Below are positions 54,285-63,900 of a stretch of DNA of 64,000 nt, one piece after another. The stretch covers positions 70,564 to 134,563 of the forward strand of contig JBDZVD010000003.1 of the NCBI GenBank assembly GCA_040255525.1, given 5' to 3'. Made by a program: the position numbers and the translations under genes. This stretch comes from Rugosimonospora sp040255525 (GTDB lineage Bacteria; Actinomycetota; Actinomycetes; Mycobacteriales; Micromonosporaceae). A model generated the notes under the pieces. It searched no databases. It worked only from the letters and a program-made list of their open reading frames with translations, and had not been told where the DNA came from. Positions within the stretch are counted from its first letter, which is position 1. Every line of letters starts with the position of its first letter.

Positions 54285-55442
54285 ATGCGCCCCTTCCGCG
54301 TGGACATCCCGCAGTCCCAACTCGACGACCTCCACCAACGGCTGGACAACACCCGCTGGCCCACCGAACTGCCCGGCGTCGGGTGGGAGCGCGGAGTACC
54401 CCTGGGCTACCTCAAGGAACTGGCCCGCTACTGGCGGACCACCTACGACTGGCGGGCCGCCGAGGCCCGGTTGAACCGGGTACCCCAGTTCATCACCGAG
54501 ATCGACGGCGTCGACGTGCACTTCCTGCACGTGCGATCTGCGCACCCGAACGCGGTGCCGTTGATCCTCACCCACGGCTGGCCGGGCTCGGTCGCCGAGT
54601 TCCGCGAGGTCGTCGCGCCGCTGACCGACCCGGTCCGGCACGGCGGCGACCCGGACGACGCATTCCACGTTGTCATCCCGTCGCTGCCCGGGTACGGGTT
54701 CTCCTCCGCCCCGCGGGAACCCGGGTGGGACGTGACCCGGGTGGCCCGCGCCTGGGCGACCCTGATGGACCGGCTCGGCTACGACCGGTACGTCGCGCAG
54801 GGCGGTGACTGGGGTTCTCCGATCTCGCTGTGGCTCGGGCTGTCGGACCCCGACCACGTCGTCGGCGTACACGTGAACATGCTCGTGACCATCCCGCCCA
54901 ACGACCCCACGGCGCTGGCCGACCTGAGCGAGGTGGACAGCGACCGGCTCGCGCGGGCAGCGGCCTTCGAGCAGGACGGCACCGGGTGGCGGAAGATCCA
55001 GTCGACCCGCCCGCAGACGCTCGCCTACCCGCTCACCGATTCTCCGGTCGGGCAGCTCGCCTGGATCGTGGAGAAGTTCAAGGAGTGGTCCGGCGCGACG
55101 GACGTGCCCGAGGACGCGATCGACCGCGACCAGATGCTGACCGTCGCGACCATCTACTGGCTGACCGCCACCGCGGGCTCCAGCGCACAGCTGTACTACG
55201 AATCCAACCGCCGGATGGAGGACTTCCTGCGGACCTGGGCGGGCCCCTGGCCGCTGACCATGCCCGTCGGGGTGGCGTTCTTCCCCGGCGACGTGGTGTG
55301 GCCGGTCCGCCGCTTCGCCGAGCAGCTCCTGCCGTCGCTGACCCACTGGTCGGAATTCGACAGGGGCGGCCACTTCGCCGCGCTCGAACAGCCGCGGCTT
55401 TTCGTCGAGGACGTGCGGGCCTTCAGCCGCAAGCTACGCTGA
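54285..55442 (+). CDS. Epoxide hydrolase, enediyne type (second copy)
   Basis: This 385-residue paralogue of the 44444-45598 gene is similar throughout: FRVDIPQSQLDDLHQRLDNT at the N-terminus, THGWPGSVAEF, QGGDWGSPISLWLG (nucleophile Asp) and DRGGHFAALEQPRLF (His). It follows the FAD oxidoreductase by 31 bp. Neocarzinostatin has two such enzymes (NcsF1, NcsF2); two copies suggest two epoxide openings or one acting on a precursor. Stereochemical course cannot be inferred from the sequence. Confidence 0.93.
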   Translation: MRPFRVDIPQSQLDDLHQRLDNTRWPTELPGVGWERGVPLGYLKELARYWRTTYDWRAAEARLNRVPQFITEIDGVDVHFLHVRSAHPNAVPLILTHGWPGSVAEFREVVAPLTDPVRHGGDPDDAFHVVIPSLPGYGFSSAPREPGWDVTRVARAWATLMDRLGYDRYVAQGGDWGSPISLWLGLSDPDHVVGVHVNMLVTIPPNDPTALADLSEVDSDRLARAAAFEQDGTGWRKIQSTRPQTLAYPLTDSPVGQLAWIVEKFKEWSGATDVPEDAIDRDQMLTVATIYWLTATAGSSAQLYYESNRRMEDFLRTWAGPWPLTMPVGVAFFPGDVVWPVRRFAEQLLPSLTHWSEFDRGGHFAALEQPRLFVEDVRAFSRKLR

Positions 55443-55482
55443 CCCCTCGACAGCGCCACCTGGCCGCCGCCACGGCCGCGCG

Positions 55483-55519
55483 GGCGGGGACAGCCGGTAC
55501 CGCTCCGGCTGTCCCCGCC
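55483..55519. terminator. Bidirectional hairpin between convergent operons (first)
   Basis: GGCGGGGACAGCCGG (55483-55497) and CCGGCTGTCCCCGCC (55505-55519) form a perfect 15-bp stem with a TACCGCT loop. Confidence 0.88.
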
Positions 55520-55537
55520 GCCGCGTACTTGCAGAAG

Positions 55538-55577
55538 CGAGCCCCCCCCCGTCGGGAAGCCGGCGACGGGGGGCTCG
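55538..55577. terminator. Second hairpin between convergent operons
   Basis: CGAG plus a nine-base C run plus GTCG (55538-55554) pairs with CGACGGGGGGCTCG (55564-55577), leaving about three bulged C. It ends 15 bp before the LanB-like stop and probably serves the leftward NRPS-PKS-LanB transcript. Confidence 0.65.
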
Positions 55578-55592
55578 GCGAACAGGCGCGGA

Positions 55593-57938
55593 TCAGGACA
55601 CCGGCGGCTGCCGACCGTTTCCGGACCACGCGTCCAGGGCCAGCATGCGCAGTTCCGCGGTGTACCGGTTGCCGGTCGCGTCGCGCAGCCACAGCTGCGA
55701 CAGATCCGGCAGCATCTCGCTGAGCGTGACCGTGGCCTCCGGCATCTCCAGCGAGCGGCGCACCGCCTTGGCCAGCACGTTGACGTACACCAGGCTGCTG
55801 AAGTCGACGAAGGTCGGCTTGTCCTCGACCGGCACCTTGTAGTAGAGGCGCTCCGGCAGCCCGTGCCGCTCCCGCCACCGGCGCGCGCCGAGGAAGCGGT
55901 CCGCTTCATCGGCGCTACGCGCCCAATCCAGCTCCGCCACCCGGAAGGTCCACGACTCGCGGCTGATGACCAGCCGATCGATCTGAATACGCGGACTGTA
56001 CTGGCCGCCGACCGGCTTGAAGCCGTTGGTCGCCGCCGCCGCCAAAAGATCCCCGACGGTCTCGGCCAGCGTCTCCGCGAAGCCACCATCGGCCGAATGC
56101 ACCATCAGCCGCCCGTCCACCCGGCGCACGAACAGGTCGACCGCCGGGATGATCGGCACCGGCGGCGTCGTCGCCTCCTCGTGCAGGGTCCAGTACCGGT
56201 ACCGCGCGGACAGCAGCGACCCCGGCGGTGACAGCCGGGAGCTGACGCCGGGCCAGTCGCGGCCGGGGATCGGGTAGACCCTCCTGCCGCCCAGGTCGGC
56301 CTCGGCGTTCGCCAGCAGCGACGGCGGATCGTCGTGGTGGTCGACGAAGACCCGGCTGTCCAGCGTGTTGATCGACACATGCAGCTCGCCGAGGACGAAG
56401 AGGAACTCGCCCCGCTCGATCGCGTCCAGGTCGGCGGCCGCGAGCATCAGGTCCGGCGCATGGTGAATGCCCGTCGCCCAGGGCGCCGGTCGTGCCGGGA
56501 ACTGCTGTGCGACCTGGGCGGCGATGTCCGCGGAGGCCAACCGCACCGCACGGGCGCCGGGGGACGGCGCGAGGATCGCCGCCCACCGTCGCTGGAACTC
56601 CGCGACCACCCGCCGCACCGGTTCGCGCAGCCGCCGCGCGTCGTAGTACAGCAGTGGGGTGGCGGCGCTGAGGATGGCGGCCAACGGCACCTCCGCCGAC
56701 CCCGACTGGGCCACCCGCCGGTCGTAGATCTGTTGGAAGGCCCGGTCGTACTCCTCGGCCACCTCGGCCACCAGCCACCGGACGCTGGACAGCACCAGAC
56801 CCAGCGGCGCGGCGAGTTCTCCGCGCAGCCGTGGGCCCAGTGCCACCCGCGTGCTCAGGACGGTGTCCTCGTACACCAGGGTGCGGCCGGCGTAGGTCTG
56901 GCCCTGCCGCCGCTCGCCCCGCACCCCCGTGAGGCTCTCGAAGCAGTCGTTGACGTGGGCCAGAGCCGAACGCAGCGCCACGTCGTCCCCGGCCGCCGCG
57001 GACACCCGGTCGCGGGCCTCGACGAGGCGGTGCACCGCGGCCAGCGCCCGCGCGCGCACACCCGGGTCGGCGACGCGTTCCAGCCGCCCGATCAGCCCCC
57101 GCTCGGGCGCGCTCTGGATGGTGCCGACGAAGTCGAGCTGCACGAACCCGCGCTGGCCCAGCGACTGGTATGCCTCGAACAGCAGCTGTTCGTCGCCGAG
57201 TTCGGCGAACTCCGACCAGGACAGGTCCGCGGCGAGGTCGCGCAGGCAACGTGTACCGTCGGCCAGCGACAGCAGCTCGGCGTCCCGGGGATTCAGCGCG
57301 ACCCGGGGCCGGCCGGGAACGTGCAGGGTGTTTCCGGTCAGCCGGTGCGCGGAGCGCCGCCGGGGCACCAGCCACGGCCGCAGCGCCGGGTCGGCGGACA
57401 GGGTCCGCGCCACGGCGTCGATCGCCCACGCCTCGAACTGCACGGTGCGCCGGGCCAGGAATCGCCCGCCGACATCCACGGCCAGCCACGCTCCGTCATC
57501 CGTCCACCGCGCCCACCCCACCGGGCCGAAGAAGCCGATCGTGTCGTTCTTGAGGCAGTACCGCTGCAGGTAACTGGCGATCGTCAGCTCGTGGTTGCGG
57601 CCCCGGACGTTGCGGGGCTCGCCGGCCGCCGCCTTGTCCAGGCACTGCTCGATGAGCTTCGGGTTCTGCCACGCGACCGCCTCCCGGAACCGCGGCGACC
57701 GGGCCACCTTCCGCACTGCGTCCGTCAGCCGTGTCGTGGCCGAGGCGTACTCCTGCCGGTACTCGACCAACCGCGCGGGATCGCGCAGCGCCGCGTCGGC
57801 GGCCGAGGCCAGGCCGGCGTCGGTGAGAGTCAACGCCAGTGCGGCGGGGAAGCCGGCACTGCGCACCACGACATCGCGCCACAGGTCCCAGTCCTGACCG
57901 GTCAACGCCACCCGGTGCGCGGGTGGCGCCACTCTCAC
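55593..57938 (-). CDS. Lantibiotic-dehydratase (LanB N-domain)/PEARL-like protein
   Basis: This 781-residue protein resembles the N-terminal (tRNA-dependent glutamylation) domain of class I LanB enzymes. RYCLKNDTIGFFGPVGWARW (about 160) stands where LanB has TPFGLFAGV. Further landmarks are LHVPGRPRVALNPRDAELLS, WATGIHHAPDLMLAA, LGELHVSINTLDSRVFVDHH and, near the end, RLYYKVPVEDKPTFVDFSSL with TLSEMLPD. The roughly 300-residue elimination (SpaB_C) domain is absent, as in peptide aminoacyl-tRNA ligases (PEARLs). The GTG start at 57938 overlaps the PKS stop (GTGA). No precursor-peptide gene is nearby. It may transfer an amino acid from aminoacyl-tRNA to a small molecule or carrier-bound intermediate; this is inference. 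Confidence 0.82.
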   Translation of the reverse strand: MRVAPPAHRVALTGQDWDLWRDVVVRSAGFPAALALTLTDAGLASAADAALRDPARLVEYRQEYASATTRLTDAVRKVARSPRFREAVAWQNPKLIEQCLDKAAAGEPRNVRGRNHELTIASYLQRYCLKNDTIGFFGPVGWARWTDDGAWLAVDVGGRFLARRTVQFEAWAIDAVARTLSADPALRPWLVPRRRSAHRLTGNTLHVPGRPRVALNPRDAELLSLADGTRCLRDLAADLSWSEFAELGDEQLLFEAYQSLGQRGFVQLDFVGTIQSAPERGLIGRLERVADPGVRARALAAVHRLVEARDRVSAAAGDDVALRSALAHVNDCFESLTGVRGERRQGQTYAGRTLVYEDTVLSTRVALGPRLRGELAAPLGLVLSSVRWLVAEVAEEYDRAFQQIYDRRVAQSGSAEVPLAAILSAATPLLYYDARRLREPVRRVVAEFQRRWAAILAPSPGARAVRLASADIAAQVAQQFPARPAPWATGIHHAPDLMLAAADLDAIERGEFLFVLGELHVSINTLDSRVFVDHHDDPPSLLANAEADLGGRRVYPIPGRDWPGVSSRLSPPGSLLSARYRYWTLHEEATTPPVPIIPAVDLFVRRVDGRLMVHSADGGFAETLAETVGDLLAAAATNGFKPVGGQYSPRIQIDRLVISRESWTFRVAELDWARSADEADRFLGARRWRERHGLPERLYYKVPVEDKPTFVDFSSLVYVNVLAKAVRRSLEMPEATVTLSEMLPDLSQLWLRDATGNRYTAELRMLALDAWSGNGRQPPVS

Positions 57939-60900
57939 GCCGCCCGCCCGTCGAGGTGGCCGGCCAGGCCGGCCGGAGTGGGGTGGTCGAAGAGCGCGTC
58001 CACGCTCAGGTGGATCCCGAACTCCGCGCGTACCCTGGCCATCAGCTCCACCGCGGTCAGCGAGTTGCCCCCGAGATCGAAGAAGTCGGCGTCCGGGGTG
58101 ATGCCGTCGTGGCCCAGCAGCGCGACCCACAGCAGGCGCAGCCGCTCGACCGTGCCGGCGGACTCGTGGCTCGACGGACCGCCGGCGGACCGGGGCCCGG
58201 CGGACTCAGGCCCGGCGGACTCAGGCCCGGCGGACCCGGGCCCGCTGTGCACGGGCTGGGCGGAATCCGTCAACGCCGGGCGGGCCGGCTGCCGCTGCTC
58301 GACCCAGTACCGCTGCCGCTCGTACGGGTACCCGGGCACCGGGATCCGGCCGGTATCTTCCGCGTCCGGCAGCCCGGTCCAGTCGACGCTGTGCCCCTCG
58401 GTCCACACGCTCGCGACGGCGGTCAGCACGCAACGCTGGTCCGCCTCGGCGTCCGTGCGCCGTGCCGGCAGCGTGGACACGCTCCGGTGCCGCTGTCCGA
58501 CCACCGTCGGGTGCTGCCGCGCCAACGCCGTCAGCGTACGGCCGGGACCCACCTCCACCAGCGTCCACCGGTCCGGCTGCCCGGTCAGCTCGTCCAGCGC
58601 GGCGGCGAACCGCGCCGGCTGCGCGATCTGCCCCGCCCAGAACGCCGGATCGGCGGCCTCCGCCGCGGTGATCGCCCGGCCGGCCGCGGCGGACACGAGG
58701 TCGATCTGCGGCGCGCCGAGCCGGACCTGGCTCAGGACCCGTTCGAGCACCGGTACCGCGCCGGCCGCCTCCCGCATGTACAGGGCATGCGTCCCGGGCA
58801 GCGGCCGGTACGGCAGCTTCGCGTCGCTCATCGCGGCGGCGGCGCGGGCCAACGGCTCGACCGGACCGGCCAGCACGACCTGCCGGGCGCCGTCCACCGC
58901 CGCGATCGCTACCTGCTCCGGCAGCAGCGGCAGCAGCTGCTCGGCCGGCGCCCGGGCGGCCAGCATGCCCCCGGCCGGCATCCGCCGCACGGCATCCGAA
59001 CGGGCGGCCACCACCCGCACGGCGTCGGCGAGGCTGAGCACCCCGGCGGCCGTCGCCGCGGCGAACTCCCCGATGCCGTACCCCAGCACGGCGTCCGGCG
59101 TGACTCCCCACGCCTCCCAGGCCCGAAGCAGCGCGTACTCGAGGGTGAAAACGACGGGTTCGGCGATGGGCGCCTGCGCGAGCCGGTCCTCATCGCCGTC
59201 CCGCCAGGACTCGCGCACCGGCACGGCCGCGGCGTCGAACAGATCGGCGCACTCGTCCAGCGCCTTCGCGAACGCCGGGCAGCTGTCGTAGAGTTCCCGG
59301 GCCGCGCCGGGCTGCGCAGCGCCCGAGCCGGGAAAGAGGAACGCGACGCGGCTGCCGCTGCCGTCGGCCGGCGCGCTCACGTGGCCCGCCGCACCGGGGT
59401 CGCGCAGCAGCGCCACGGCCTCCCGGGCGTCCGCCGCCACGACGGCACCCCGCCGGGCATGCGGGGTACGCCCGTGAAGCAGCGTGCCGGTGGCGCGGGC
59501 GAAGTCCGCTGTCGCGGCACGGGCGAAGTGCCCCGCGAGGCGCTCGCGGTAACGGTCGGCCGCCGGCGTGGTCCGGGCCGACCAGACGACGATGCGGGGG
59601 CGGGCCGGGGCGGGTGCCGCAACCACCGGCGGTGCCTGCGTCAGGACGGCGTGGGCGTTGGTCCCGCCGACGCCGTAGCTGTGCACGGCCGCGATCCGGG
59701 GCCTTCCATCCGCGCCGGGCCACGGTACGGGTCCGGTGGGTACGTAGAACGGAGAGCCGTCCAGTCCAAGCGCGGGGTTCAGCTCCCGCAGCCCGACGCT
59801 GGCCGGGATCACCCCGTTCTCCAGCGCCAACGCGGCCTTGATCAGCGACGCCACACCCGCCGCGTGCCCGAGGTGGCCGATGTTGCCCTTCACCGAGGTC
59901 AACGCGCAGGTGCCCGGCTCCGCGGCCCCCAGCCGCCGGAACGCCGAGGTGAGCGCCGCGACCTCGATGGGATCGCCGAGCACGCTGCCGCTGGCGTGGG
60001 CCTCCACCATCGAGACGTCGGACGGGTCGACGCCGGCGACCGACAGCGCCTCGGCGATCACGGCGGCCTGACCGCCGACGCTGGGCGCGGTGAACCCCAC
60101 CTTGGCCGCCCCGTCGTTGTTCAGCGCGGTCGCGCGGATGACCGCCCGGATGTGGTCGCCGTCGGCCAGCGCGTCGCGCAGCCGCTTGAGCGCCACGACG
60201 CCGGCACCGGAGGCGTTGACCATCCCGGACGCCGCCTTGTCGAAGGGGCGGCAGTGCCCGTCTCTGCTCAACACCCCGCCCGGCTCCCACCAGTAGCCGT
60301 GGTGCAGTGGCAGCTGCACCACCGCCCCGCCGGCCAGGGCCATGGCGCACTCCCCCGCGCGCAGCGACGCCGCGGCGAGGTGTACGGCGACCAGCGAGCT
60401 GGAGCACGCCGTCATCACCCCGAGACTGGGCCCGTGCAGCCCGAGCTTGTAGGAGACCAGCGCAGCCAGGTAGTCCCTCGAACTCCAGGTGCTCAGCGAC
60501 ATCCCGGAGGTGGCGCCCAGCTCGGCGCCCTCGGCGCGGCGCACGAGATCGAGGTAGCCGCTGTCGCCCGAGGCGCCGAAGACCCCGACATCGGTCGTGC
60601 GGGTGTGGTCGTACCCCGCGTTTTCCATCGCCGCGTGCGCGCACTCCAGGAAGAGGCGAGTCTGCGGATCGCAGATCCGCGCTTCGCGGGGGGTCAGCCG
60701 GAACAGCCCTGCGTCGAAGGCGTCGACATCGGGCGGTGCGGCGCTCGCCTTGACGTAGTACGGGTCGGTCAGCACCGACCGCGGAACGCCCGCGGCGACC
60801 AGCTGTTCGTCCGAAGGGAAGCCGATCGACTCCACCCCGGCGCACAGGTTGGCCCAGAACTGGTCGAGGTCGCCCGCTCCCGGGAACCTGCCCGCGACAC

Positions 60901-60940
60901 CAATGATGGCGATCGGCTCATCCTCGCTCTGTTCCTTCAT
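57935..60940 (-). CDS. Type I PKS module KS-AT-ACP with degenerate AT
   Basis: This 1001-residue single-module PKS begins at the ATG at 60940, which has GGAGGT 5 nt upstream; ATG 60961 lacks this. KS at about 8-430 has Cys179 in TACSSS, His in VEAHASGS and SVKGNIGHLG. AT at about 540-850 reads GYGIGEF, so the nucleophile Ser of GHSxGE is Gly622, and the HAFH/YASH motif reads HALY (718-721), so the catalytic His is Tyr721. The AT is therefore probably inactive. ACP at about 925-1001 has Ser960 in GGNSL. There is no reductive domain or thioesterase. A short Gly-Pro-Ser-Ala linker repeat precedes the ACP. It overlaps both the NRPS and LanB-like genes. Confidence 0.93.
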   Translation of the reverse strand: MKEQSEDEPIAIIGVAGRFPGAGDLDQFWANLCAGVESIGFPSDEQLVAAGVPRSVLTDPYYVKASAAPPDVDAFDAGLFRLTPREARICDPQTRLFLECAHAAMENAGYDHTRTTDVGVFGASGDSGYLDLVRRAEGAELGATSGMSLSTWSSRDYLAALVSYKLGLHGPSLGVMTACSSSLVAVHLAAASLRAGECAMALAGGAVVQLPLHHGYWWEPGGVLSRDGHCRPFDKAASGMVNASGAGVVALKRLRDALADGDHIRAVIRATALNNDGAAKVGFTAPSVGGQAAVIAEALSVAGVDPSDVSMVEAHASGSVLGDPIEVAALTSAFRRLGAAEPGTCALTSVKGNIGHLGHAAGVASLIKAALALENGVIPASVGLRELNPALGLDGSPFYVPTGPVPWPGADGRPRIAAVHSYGVGGTNAHAVLTQAPPVVAAPAPARPRIVVWSARTTPAADRYRERLAGHFARAATADFARATGTLLHGRTPHARRGAVVAADAREAVALLRDPGAAGHVSAPADGSGSRVAFLFPGSGAAQPGAARELYDSCPAFAKALDECADLFDAAAVPVRESWRDGDEDRLAQAPIAEPVVFTLEYALLRAWEAWGVTPDAVLGYGIGEFAAATAAGVLSLADAVRVVAARSDAVRRMPAGGMLAARAPAEQLLPLLPEQVAIAAVDGARQVVLAGPVEPLARAAAAMSDAKLPYRPLPGTHALYMREAAGAVPVLERVLSQVRLGAPQIDLVSAAAGRAITAAEAADPAFWAGQIAQPARFAAALDELTGQPDRWTLVEVGPGRTLTALARQHPTVVGQRHRSVSTLPARRTDAEADQRCVLTAVASVWTEGHSVDWTGLPDAEDTGRIPVPGYPYERQRYWVEQRQPARPALTDSAQPVHSGPGSAGPESAGPESAGPRSAGGPSSHESAGTVERLRLLWVALLGHDGITPDADFFDLGGNSLTAVELMARVRAEFGIHLSVDALFDHPTPAGLAGHLDGRAA
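58194..58238 (-). repeat. 15-bp tandem repeat in the PKS linker
   Basis: Three units of GGCCCGGCGGACTCA (the third ends in CCG) encode a Gly-Pro-Glu-Ser-Ala type linker just before the ACP. A degenerate fourth unit precedes it near 58179-58193. Such repeats vary in copy number and keep the reading frame. Confidence 0.85.
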
Positions 60941-63900
60941 CGGTACCTCCGACGTCTGCACGGATACGTTGACGAAGCTGCCTGCGACGCTCGGCCCCGT
61001 CGCCGTGCGCCGAGAGGCTTTCCTGCCGGCGCGCTACCGCCGCCGGCGGTCGCTGCCGGTCGCCGGCCGACAGGTACCGGGCCAGGGCGCCCAGGTTCGG
61101 GTGCTCGAACATCGCCGTCACCGGCAGGTCCACCGCGAGCCGCTGGCGCAGCGCCGCGTGCAGGCGCACCACGGCCATCGAGGTCAACCCCGCGTCGAAG
61201 AAGTTCTCCGCCGGGTCCAGGTCCACCCCGACCGTCTCGCGCACCAGGTCGGTCAGCCGGCGCAGTATTGGCCCGGCGGGCGGATCGCCGGCACCCGGGG
61301 CGGTGGTGCCCGGCGTGGCCGGCCGCACGTCGACCACCTTGTGGTGGCGGTCGAGCACGAGGTCCTCGCCCACGGCGATCTCCGTGGGCACCGCGTACCG
61401 CGGCAGGCAGGCGCGCAGGTGCGCACGCAGTTCGGCGGCGGTCACACCGCTGGCACCGGGCACCGGGGTGACCGACAGCGACAGCACCGGCCCGGCGCCG
61501 GAGGGCCGCAGCCGGGCCAGTGCGTGCCGGACGCCGGCGTACCCGCACGCCGCGCGCTCGACCTGCTCCGGATCGAGGCGGTGGCCGTCGATGGAGATCT
61601 GCCGGTCGAACCGGCCGTCCAGCACGACCGACCCGGACGGGTTCCACCGGCCGCGGTCACCGGTGCGGTACGTCCCCCGCGCGCTGTCGAACCGGCCGGT
61701 CCGCCCGCTGCCGTCGAGGTAGCCCGCGGCCAGGTGCGGTGACCGGACGATGACCTCGCCGACGTGCCCGACCGGTGCCGGCGACCCGTCGGCCCGCAGC
61801 ACCATCAGCTCCGCCCCGCCCACGCCGGTCCCCACCGGCAGCACCGCCGCGTCCGGCAGATCGCCGCGTACCGGCTGGCCGTACCCGGCCACCTCCTCGC
61901 ACGACGCGATCTGCGGAGTCTCCGTCGTGCCGTACGCGTTGACCACCCGCGCCGCGGTCACGGTCCGCAACTCCCGCACCAGCCGGGCGGTCAGCGCCGC
62001 GCCGCCGCTGACGACCAGGCGCAGAGCGTCCAACGTGAAATCACCGCCGGCGGGCCGGCCGGCGAGCACCATCTCCAACAGCGCCGGGGTCGCGTTCAGC
62101 ACGGTGACCCGGTACTCGCGCAGCGTGCGCAGCAGCGCCTCGGGCGCGGTGAACACCCCCTCCGGGGGGACGATCACCGTGCCGCCGCACAGCAGCGGGG
62201 CCAGGCAGTCACGCAGCAGGGGATCGTGTCCCACGCCGCCGAGCAGGGCGATCCGGTCCTCGGGCCGCAGCTCGAAGAAGCTCACGTACCAGCGCAGCGT
62301 CGCGCTCAGCGCCCGTGGTGACACCGCCACCGCCGCCGGTCGCCCGGAGGTACCGGAGGTGAACAGCACGTGGCTTGCCCGGTCGAGGCGATTCGGCTCG
62401 GGGTGGCCCGCGCCGATGCCGACCAGCGGGTCGGTGGGTAGCAGCTCCAGGCGGGCCTTCGGCCGCAGGATCTCGGTGTGCTCGGCGAGCACCCCCGCGG
62501 GCTCGTCCGCGTCGACCACCGCCACGGCGGCGCCGGCCGCCCACGCGCCCAGCAGCGCGACGGGGAGCGCGGCGCGGCGCCCGGCCCGCAGTTCCAGCAC
62601 GTCACCCGGGTCGACGCCGGCCGCGGTGACCAGCGCGGCCACGCGGTCGACCCGCCGCATCAGCTCCGCGAAGGTCCACCGCACCCCATCGCCCAGCACC
62701 GCGACGCTGTCGGGGTAGCGCCCGGCCACCTCCCGTACGGCGGCGACCAGGTCCTCCGGCGAGCCGGCCGGAGCCGGGGGCAGCGCGGGCAACTCCCGGG
62801 GTACCGGCCGGGACCGGGGCGTACCGGTCCGCAGCGCCGCGGCGAGGTCGGTGGCGGTCTCGATCACCTGGCGCATCAGCTCCGCAGCGGTCGAGTCGTC
62901 GAACCGGCCGGCCCGGCAGACGAGCTCCAGCCGGTACGTGTCGCCCCGCCGCAGGTAGAAGTTGACGTCGAAGAGTGCGGCGGGCAGCGCCACGTCGATC
63001 CACCGCGCCGCCCCACCGGCCAGGTCCGGTGCCGGTGCCATCCGGCTGAGGTCGTTGAGCCAGACCTGGAACAGCGGGTTGTCCCGCAGCGACGGCTGCA
63101 CGCCCAGCCGCCGGATGATCGCCTGGAAGGTCGGGGTGGAGTGCTCGATGCCCGCCACCTGACGGTCCCGGACGTGGGACAGTACCGCCTCGGGGTTGGC
63201 GAGCAGCTCCGCGGTGGACAGCCGCAGCGGTACCGTGGTGACCACGTGCCCGACGAGGTCGAACTCCACCGGACGCCGTCGCCCGCTCAACGGCATGCCC
63301 ACGGTGACTTCGTGCTCCCCGGACCACGCGGTGAGCACGAAGGCCACGCAGGCCAGGAAGTAGGTGGCCGCGGTGTAGCCGTGCCGGACGAGCAGCGCGT
63401 CGAGGTCGCTGGTCAGCCGGTGACCGAGGTCGACGACGAGGGGGCGCCCGACCAGGTTCGGCGCCTCGGGGCCGTCGAGCCGGAAGGGCAGCACGGTGCG
63501 CACCGTCGCATCGCGCAGCAGCTCCTCCCAGTAGTCGAGATCCTGGTGCCAGCGCGGTGTGCCCACGGTGGCCGCGCGCTCGTGGGCGAAGTCCGCGAAG
63601 CTGGGCGCGTCCGCCGGCCACCGCGGGGCCCGGCCGGCCGAGCGGGCGGCGTACGCCGCGGCGATGTCGTTGACGACGATCTCGAGCGTGCGCAGGTCGG
63701 AGACGACGTGGTGGAGCACGACGGCGAGTACGCAGCCGGTCTCTCCGGTGCCGTGCAGCACGCCCACGTTCATCAGTGGCGGATACTCGGTGGGGATGAC
63801 GGTCGAGGCCATCCGCGTCACGAACTGGACGATCTCGCCGTCGGTCAGCTTCGCGGGCACGGTGACCGTCCACGGCGTGAGTTCGGCCCGGTCGGCGTAG

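Noticed and set aside
57939..58130. Longer start for the LanB-like gene
   Set aside because: The extra 64 codons are the PKS acyl-carrier region read in another frame.
56334..61471. Very long plus-strand open frames opposite the LanB-like, PKS and NRPS genes
   Set aside because: Low-complexity sequence without motifs or ribosome sites, antisense to well-supported coding regions.
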